DNA of 7,813 bases. Origin: JBEKYH01 sp049511115. GTDB lineage: Bacteria > Planctomycetota > Phycisphaerae > Tepidisphaerales > Tepidisphaeraceae. The stretch is taken from NCBI GenBank assembly GCA_049511115.1, contig JBEKYH010000227.1:1-7813 (forward strand). The letters are read 5' to 3'. A model generated the notes under the pieces. The model did not search any database. It was not told where the DNA came from and saw only the letters and a program-made list of their open reading frames with translations. Position 1 is the stretch's first letter; every line of letters starts with the position of its first letter. Both the position numbers and the translations under genes were made by a program. This document shows, piece after piece, positions 4,247 through 7,813 of the stretch.

Positions 4247-6337
4247 ATGCGGACCGTCGCCATTATCAACCAAAAGGGCGGTTGCGGTAAGACCACCACC
4301 AGCATCAACTTAGCCGCTTGCCTGGCGCGGCTTGGCCACAAGACGCTGCTCGTCGATATGGACCCGCAAGGTCACTGCGGCGTCGGTCTGGCGGTGCCCG
4401 AAGACCAGGTCGAGCGCACCATTTATGACGCACTCATCGAGCCGTCGGATGGCAAATGCGCCGAGGTCGGTCAGATCGTCTGGCAGATCGCCACGGATTT
4501 TGATCTCGCCCCCGCCAATATCCGCCTGGCCGCCTTCGAACAGGTCTTTTCCCATCGCCCCGGCCGCGACGAACGCCTGCGCCGCGCCCTGGACCGCGTC
4601 AAAAATAACTATCAATGGTGCGTGATCGACTGCCCGCCCAGCGTCGGCCTGCTGACCTTCAACGCCCTGCAAGCCGCCGATCAGGTCATCGTGCCCGTGG
4701 AGACGGGCTATTTCAGCCTCCACGGCCTGGTCAAGATGATGGAGACTCTGGAAGTCATGCGCCAGCGCTGCGGCCGCGAGATCGTGATCCGCATCCTCCC
4801 CACGCTCTACGACACGCGCACCAAGCTGGCCCGCGAAGTCCTCAGTGAACTCCGCGCCCGCTTCAAGAGTTATCTGATGGACAGCGCCGTCAACTTCAAC
4901 ACCAAGCTCAAGGAGGCCGCCAGCTTCGGCCAGCCGATCACGGAATACGATCCCGGCAGCCGCGGCTACAAGGATTTCGCCAACCTCGCCCGCGAGCTGA
5001 TGGGCCAAAGCGCTGCCGAGACAAAACCGGTTGCGGACGAAAAACTCTCCCGTCCCGCTGAGCTTGTCCAGCGCGCCAAGCAGCTTGCCCAACTCACCAA
5101 CGCCCAATTCGGACGAGGCACGATTCTTGTCCCCGCCACCGCGCCTTCGCCGGCGTCCAAGCCGATTCCATCGATCCAGTTGCCTGCGGTGAGCAAAGTC
5201 GAACCGCCCGCAGTGAGCCGGATCGAGCCACCCGCGGTGAGCAAGACCGAACCACCGTCCAAGAGCCGCGTTGAACTGCCCGCGGTGAGCCGTCTCGAAC
5301 TACCCCCCGCCGCCCCGGCGAAGTCGCCCACCATTCGGCTCCCCGACCCGATTGAAGAATTGAACTTCTTCGCCGAAGAGTTCGCCTCCTTTGGCTTGGC
5401 CGAATCCGACGAAATCACCGGCATCCCGACGTCACCCGTGATAAACCGGACACCGCCGCCGGCGCAAAAGGAGGTTCAGCCGCCCGCGCCGTCCATGCTA
5501 CAATCATTGGCGAAGAATCCCGTCCAGCCGTTTTCCACCAGCCCAACTCAGGCGACGATGATGAACCGCATCGAGTCGCCCGCGAGCAAGGCCGAACTAC
5601 CTGCGGTGAGCAAATTCGCACCGCCCGCGGTGAGCCGCGCCGAACCACCCGCCGTCAGTCTCGTCAAGCCACCGCCGGTGAGCTTCGTGGGACTGCCTGC
5701 GGGACCCAGATTCGAACAGCCCGTGGTGGCCCGCGTCCCGACGCAAGTCGCCAAGCGTCCCGAGGCGCCCTCGTTCAAGCCAGTCGCATCGCCCGTGATG
5801 AACACGATCGAATCGCCCGCTCCCGCGCCGCTGGATTTCCCCGAGCCGCAGCAGCACATCATGCGCCTCACCGCCGCCTCCTGGCCGCCGACCACAGACC
5901 TCGTCCAGCCGAATCGGCAAATCCACTCGATCTCGCTCGTCGGAACGCCGTCGCAATCGACATTGAATGTCTCTGCGTTTTCGGCCGCGACGGCCCCGGA
6001 AATCAAGACCACCCGCCAGAAGATCGAGGAGTTTTACGGCGCCAAGCAGGTCGGCGCCGAGGTCCTCTTTGCGGCCCATTTCGATAAGGCCAGGACCGTC
6101 CTCCTCGCCGGCGATTTCAACAATTGGACCCCGCAGGCAACCCCCATGAACACCGGCGACCGCCCCGGCGATTGGCGCAAAGTCCTCTCCCTCAAACCCG
6201 GCCGATACAAATACCGCCTGGTCGTCGATGGCAAATGGATGACCGATCCCAACAACAAATACGTTGAGGTCAATCAGTTCGGCGAGCTCGACAACGTCGT
6301 TGAAGTTGAGCGCGTCACGAGTGCCCTGGCCGCATAA
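4247..6337 (+). CDS. ParA-family ATPase fused to a C-terminal AMPK-beta/CBM48-type glycogen-binding domain
   Basis: The product has 696 residues, over twice the length of a usual ParA (about 250-290). Residues 1-253 are a complete Soj-type ParA: deviant Walker A KGGCGKTTT (signature Lys10, P-loop Lys15), A' motif DMDPQG (37-42), Walker B VIDCPPS (126-132), VPVETGYFSLHG (149-160), and the closing NTKLKEAASFGQPITEYDPGS region (218-238). Residues about 260-590 are a proline-rich, probably disordered linker with two octapeptide arrays (313-352 and 452-499) and an acidic/aromatic patch between them (about 365-388). Residues about 604-688 match the AMPK-beta/CBM48 glycogen-binding fold: AGDFNNWTP (Trp627), GDWRKVLSLKPGRYKYRLVVDGKW (Trp664), DPNNKYVE and a closing LDNVVEV strand. 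By family knowledge ParA proteins are ATP-driven dimers that bind nucleoid DNA and position cargo, and CBM48 binds alpha-glucans. Positioning or tethering of a glucan-bearing cargo is my inference. The next gene starts 19 bp downstream, suggesting an operon. Confidence 0.9.
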   Translation: MRTVAIINQKGGCGKTTTSINLAACLARLGHKTLLVDMDPQGHCGVGLAVPEDQVERTIYDALIEPSDGKCAEVGQIVWQIATDFDLAPANIRLAAFEQVFSHRPGRDERLRRALDRVKNNYQWCVIDCPPSVGLLTFNALQAADQVIVPVETGYFSLHGLVKMMETLEVMRQRCGREIVIRILPTLYDTRTKLAREVLSELRARFKSYLMDSAVNFNTKLKEAASFGQPITEYDPGSRGYKDFANLARELMGQSAAETKPVADEKLSRPAELVQRAKQLAQLTNAQFGRGTILVPATAPSPASKPIPSIQLPAVSKVEPPAVSRIEPPAVSKTEPPSKSRVELPAVSRLELPPAAPAKSPTIRLPDPIEELNFFAEEFASFGLAESDEITGIPTSPVINRTPPPAQKEVQPPAPSMLQSLAKNPVQPFSTSPTQATMMNRIESPASKAELPAVSKFAPPAVSRAEPPAVSLVKPPPVSFVGLPAGPRFEQPVVARVPTQVAKRPEAPSFKPVASPVMNTIESPAPAPLDFPEPQQHIMRLTAASWPPTTDLVQPNRQIHSISLVGTPSQSTLNVSAFSAATAPEIKTTRQKIEEFYGAKQVGAEVLFAAHFDKARTVLLAGDFNNWTPQATPMNTGDRPGDWRKVLSLKPGRYKYRLVVDGKWMTDPNNKYVEVNQFGELDNVVEVERVTSALAA
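5183..5302 (+). repeat. Octapeptide repeat array A (24-bp units), inside the ParA linker
   Basis: Five in-frame units of 24 bp encode PAVSKVEP, PAVSRIEP, PAVSKTEP, PSKSRVEL and PAVSRLEL (residues 313-352). At the DNA level the core is GGTGAGC, a few variable bases, then GTCGAACC. The array forms the first extended part of the linker between the ATPase and the acidic patch. Confidence 0.85.
5600..5743 (+). repeat. Octapeptide repeat array B, inside the ParA linker
   Basis: Six in-frame 24-bp units, increasingly diverged: PAVSKFAP, PAVSRAEP, PAVSLVKP, PPVSFVGL, PAGPRFEQ and PVVARVPT (residues 452-499). A shortened unit (PASKAEL) precedes them. The decay toward the 3' side suggests an older array than the near-identical units in the next gene. 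Confidence 0.8.
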
Positions 6338-6356
6338 CACCGATGCGAATGCTGCA

Positions 6357-7813
6357 ATGTCCGATTCAACCCCAACACCGCGGCCGTCACTGAGTGAGAT
6401 CAGCCATTTGTTTCTGACTGAATTGCGCCAGCGCCAAACCAACGGAGCCGCGCGCCCCACGCGCAAGCCGCCTTCGGTGAGCCACGCCGAATCGCCTGCG
6501 GTGAGCGCTGTCGAACCGCCTGCGGTGAGCGCTGTCGAACCGCCTGCGGTGAGTAACGCCGAACCGCCCGTGGTGAATAACGTCGATCAGCCTGCCACAG
6601 ACTTATCCGAGCCGCCGATCGTTGAAAACAATATCATGGCTCCGACCGGCCGCACCATTTCTCTCGTAGTGGCCCACCACTTAGGCGCCTCTGCCTCGAC
6701 GCGCGTCCTCGAATTCGCCCAGCATTCCGCCGCCGCCGGCCCTGTCGCCCTGATCGAACTCGCCGATGAAGGCCTGCGCATAACCACCTTGGATGCGTCC
6801 AACCCCGACGAAGAATCGGCGGTTCAGCCCAGCGACGAGCCGGTCAGTTACAAAACGATATCTCACGCGCTGGAAGAAATGAGCTGGGACATCCAGCACT
6901 GGCTCGTCTTTCTCCCCAATCCGCGCTCAAACGCCGCCCCCGAGCTTCTCGCGCAGATCGATCAATGGACCCTCCTGGTTACCGCCGCGGATGACACAAT
7001 CGTCGGCGGGTATCGCGCCTTGAAGGGACTGCTCACGGATTCCGCCAGGCCATCAATCTCCGTGGCCGTCGCCGGCGCGGAGGACGACGCCCAGGCCGAC
7101 TTGATCCATCGCAAACTTGACCGCGCGACCAGACAGTTTTTGGACGTTTCCCTGCTAAATCAAGGCCGCGTAACCAGCGCTCCCGACGCGCAAACACACG
7201 TCGCCCTTTGCTGCCGCTGCACGGACGGCGTAACTCAGGAACACTGGAATGCAGTAACCGCGTGGACCATCAGCTCATCCGCCGCACCCGATGCGCAGCC
7301 AGGCGATTCCACCGCAACGGTTTCCGTGGACTCAGTCGAACCTCCGGCGGCGACCGCCGTCGAATCGCCCGCGATGAGCGCCGTCGAATCACCTGCGGCG
7401 AGCACCATCGAACCACCCGTGGTGAGCAACGTCGAACCGATCGTCACCGAATCCATTCCCGAGCCAATACCCATGAAGCTAATTCAACCTACACCGTCGA
7501 AATCCTCCGCTTCATTCGACGAGATTCTCGACCTGTCCGGCTCCGCCGATTCCGCGGACATCCTCAGCGCCATCCTCAAACATCACACGGACTGGATTGC
7601 CGCTCCCGTCGCGCCGCCGGCGCACGAATCCGCGAAAATCGCCGTCGAGCGGGAGGGCCGCCTGATTTTAGTTGCCGTCGCCGACGGGCTATATGAACTT
7701 CCCGCCATCAGCCGCGCCTACACGTGGCTCACGGAAAACCGCCCCTTGCTGCGCATGGCCTTCCCACAACTGAGTATCGACGCTGCTGCCATGCCGCGCC
7801 TAACGCTCTTCAT
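6357..7813 (+). CDS. Degenerate MinD/ParA-like partner protein with octapeptide linkers (3' end outside window)
   Basis: The frame is open for 485 codons to the window edge, so the gene is partial. The start at 6357 lies 19 bp after the ParA stop with no clear ribosome site, so translational coupling is likely. Residues 11-27 (SLSEISHLFLTELRQRQ) form a predicted helix. Residues 39-78 are octapeptide array C. Residues about 98-300 follow the order of a MinD/FlhG-type ATPase: ISLVVAHHLGASAST where the P-loop would sit, VALIELADEG, WDIQHWLVFLPNPRSNAAPELLAQIDQWTLLVTAADDTIVGGYRALKGLL around 177-225, and a RKLDRATRQFLDVSLLNQGRV segment. No Walker lysine and no Walker B aspartate remain, so it is probably a pseudo-ATPase. 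Array D follows (330-361). Residues about 385-485 are a further unrecognised domain. The fold assignment is an inference from pattern, not a database match. Confidence 0.75.
   Translation, partial: MSDSTPTPRPSLSEISHLFLTELRQRQTNGAARPTRKPPSVSHAESPAVSAVEPPAVSAVEPPAVSNAEPPVVNNVDQPATDLSEPPIVENNIMAPTGRTISLVVAHHLGASASTRVLEFAQHSAAAGPVALIELADEGLRITTLDASNPDEESAVQPSDEPVSYKTISHALEEMSWDIQHWLVFLPNPRSNAAPELLAQIDQWTLLVTAADDTIVGGYRALKGLLTDSARPSISVAVAGAEDDAQADLIHRKLDRATRQFLDVSLLNQGRVTSAPDAQTHVALCCRCTDGVTQEHWNAVTAWTISSSAAPDAQPGDSTATVSVDSVEPPAATAVESPAMSAVESPAASTIEPPVVSNVEPIVTESIPEPIPMKLIQPTPSKSSASFDEILDLSGSADSADILSAILKHHTDWIAAPVAPPAHESAKIAVEREGRLILVAVADGLYELPAISRAYTWLTENRPLLRMAFPQLSIDAAAMPRLTLF
6471..6590 (+). 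repeat. Octapeptide repeat array C, N-terminal part of the partner gene
   Basis: Five in-frame 24-bp units encode PSVSHAES, PAVSAVEP, PAVSAVEP, PAVSNAEP and PVVNNVDQ (residues 39-78). The units at 6495-6518 and 6519-6542 are identical in DNA sequence, which points to recent duplication. The peptide is the same type as in the ParA linker upstream. Confidence 0.88.
7344..7439 (+). repeat. Octapeptide repeat array D, central part of the partner gene
   Basis: Four in-frame 24-bp units encode PAATAVES, PAMSAVES, PAASTIEP and PVVSNVEP (residues 330-361). It separates the degenerate ATPase-like domain from the unrecognised C-terminal domain, the same linker position that arrays A and B occupy in the ParA protein. 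Confidence 0.83.

Noticed and set aside
4310..5107. 265-codon minus-strand open frame opposite the ParA domain
   Set aside because: It is the antisense of a clear ParA domain, has an alanine/glycine/aspartate-rich composition typical of GC-rich shadows, and shows no known motif.
4247..6337. Standard chromosomal parAB locus
   Set aside because: The next gene shows no ParB nuclease-like or helix-turn-helix region, no parS-like palindrome was seen, and the ParA carries a carbohydrate-binding domain.
5597..6466. 289-codon minus-strand open frame opposite the ParA linker and CBM
   Set aside because: It is antisense to the glycogen-binding domain and repeat array B, arginine-rich, with no ribosome site or recognisable family.
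7208..7696. 162-codon plus-strand open frame
   Set aside because: It is another frame of the partner gene. Its arginine-rich product is the out-of-frame reading of array D.

Overview
The window looks like chromosome from a GC-rich environmental bacterium, most likely a member of Planctomycetota (Phycisphaerae-like). This is inferred from the combination of a PEP-CTERM surface protein with a lamin-tail-like domain, a TPR/O-GlcNAc-transferase-like (GT41) protein, a RAYT transposase with its own REP palindromes, and long proline-rich ParA-like proteins. No single marker gene proves the lineage.

Layout. Bases 1-164 hold no gene that I can support. They contain a long imperfect inverted repeat with DnaA-box-like sequences and the start of an 8-bp tandem repeat. 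Three genes follow on the minus strand. The first is a secreted PEP-CTERM/lamin-tail-like protein (165-842), whose last codons are made of the tandem repeat. The second is an eight-TPR GT41 glycosyltransferase (1012-3117). The third is a REP-associated tyrosine transposase (3222-3803), bracketed by three copies of a GTAG-headed REP hairpin: one just past its stop and an opposed pair just upstream of its start. A 443-bp spacer (3804-4246) carries the REP pair, a C-rich degenerate repeat and a leader with several hairpins, one of them terminator-like.

On the plus strand, two genes probably form an operon. The first (4247-6337) encodes a 696-residue protein: a complete Soj-type ParA ATPase, a roughly 330-residue proline-rich linker with octapeptide repeats, and a C-terminal AMPK-beta/CBM48-type glycogen-binding domain. 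The second starts 19 bp later and runs off the right edge (6357 to beyond 7813). It carries the same octapeptide repeats and a domain that reads like a MinD/FlhG/ParA fold with its Walker motifs lost. I infer a two-component positioning or tethering system: an active ParA that can bind an alpha-glucan-like ligand, plus a pseudo-ATPase partner, both joined by the same repeat linkers. This pair is the most novel part of the window. Its function is not demonstrated by the sequence.
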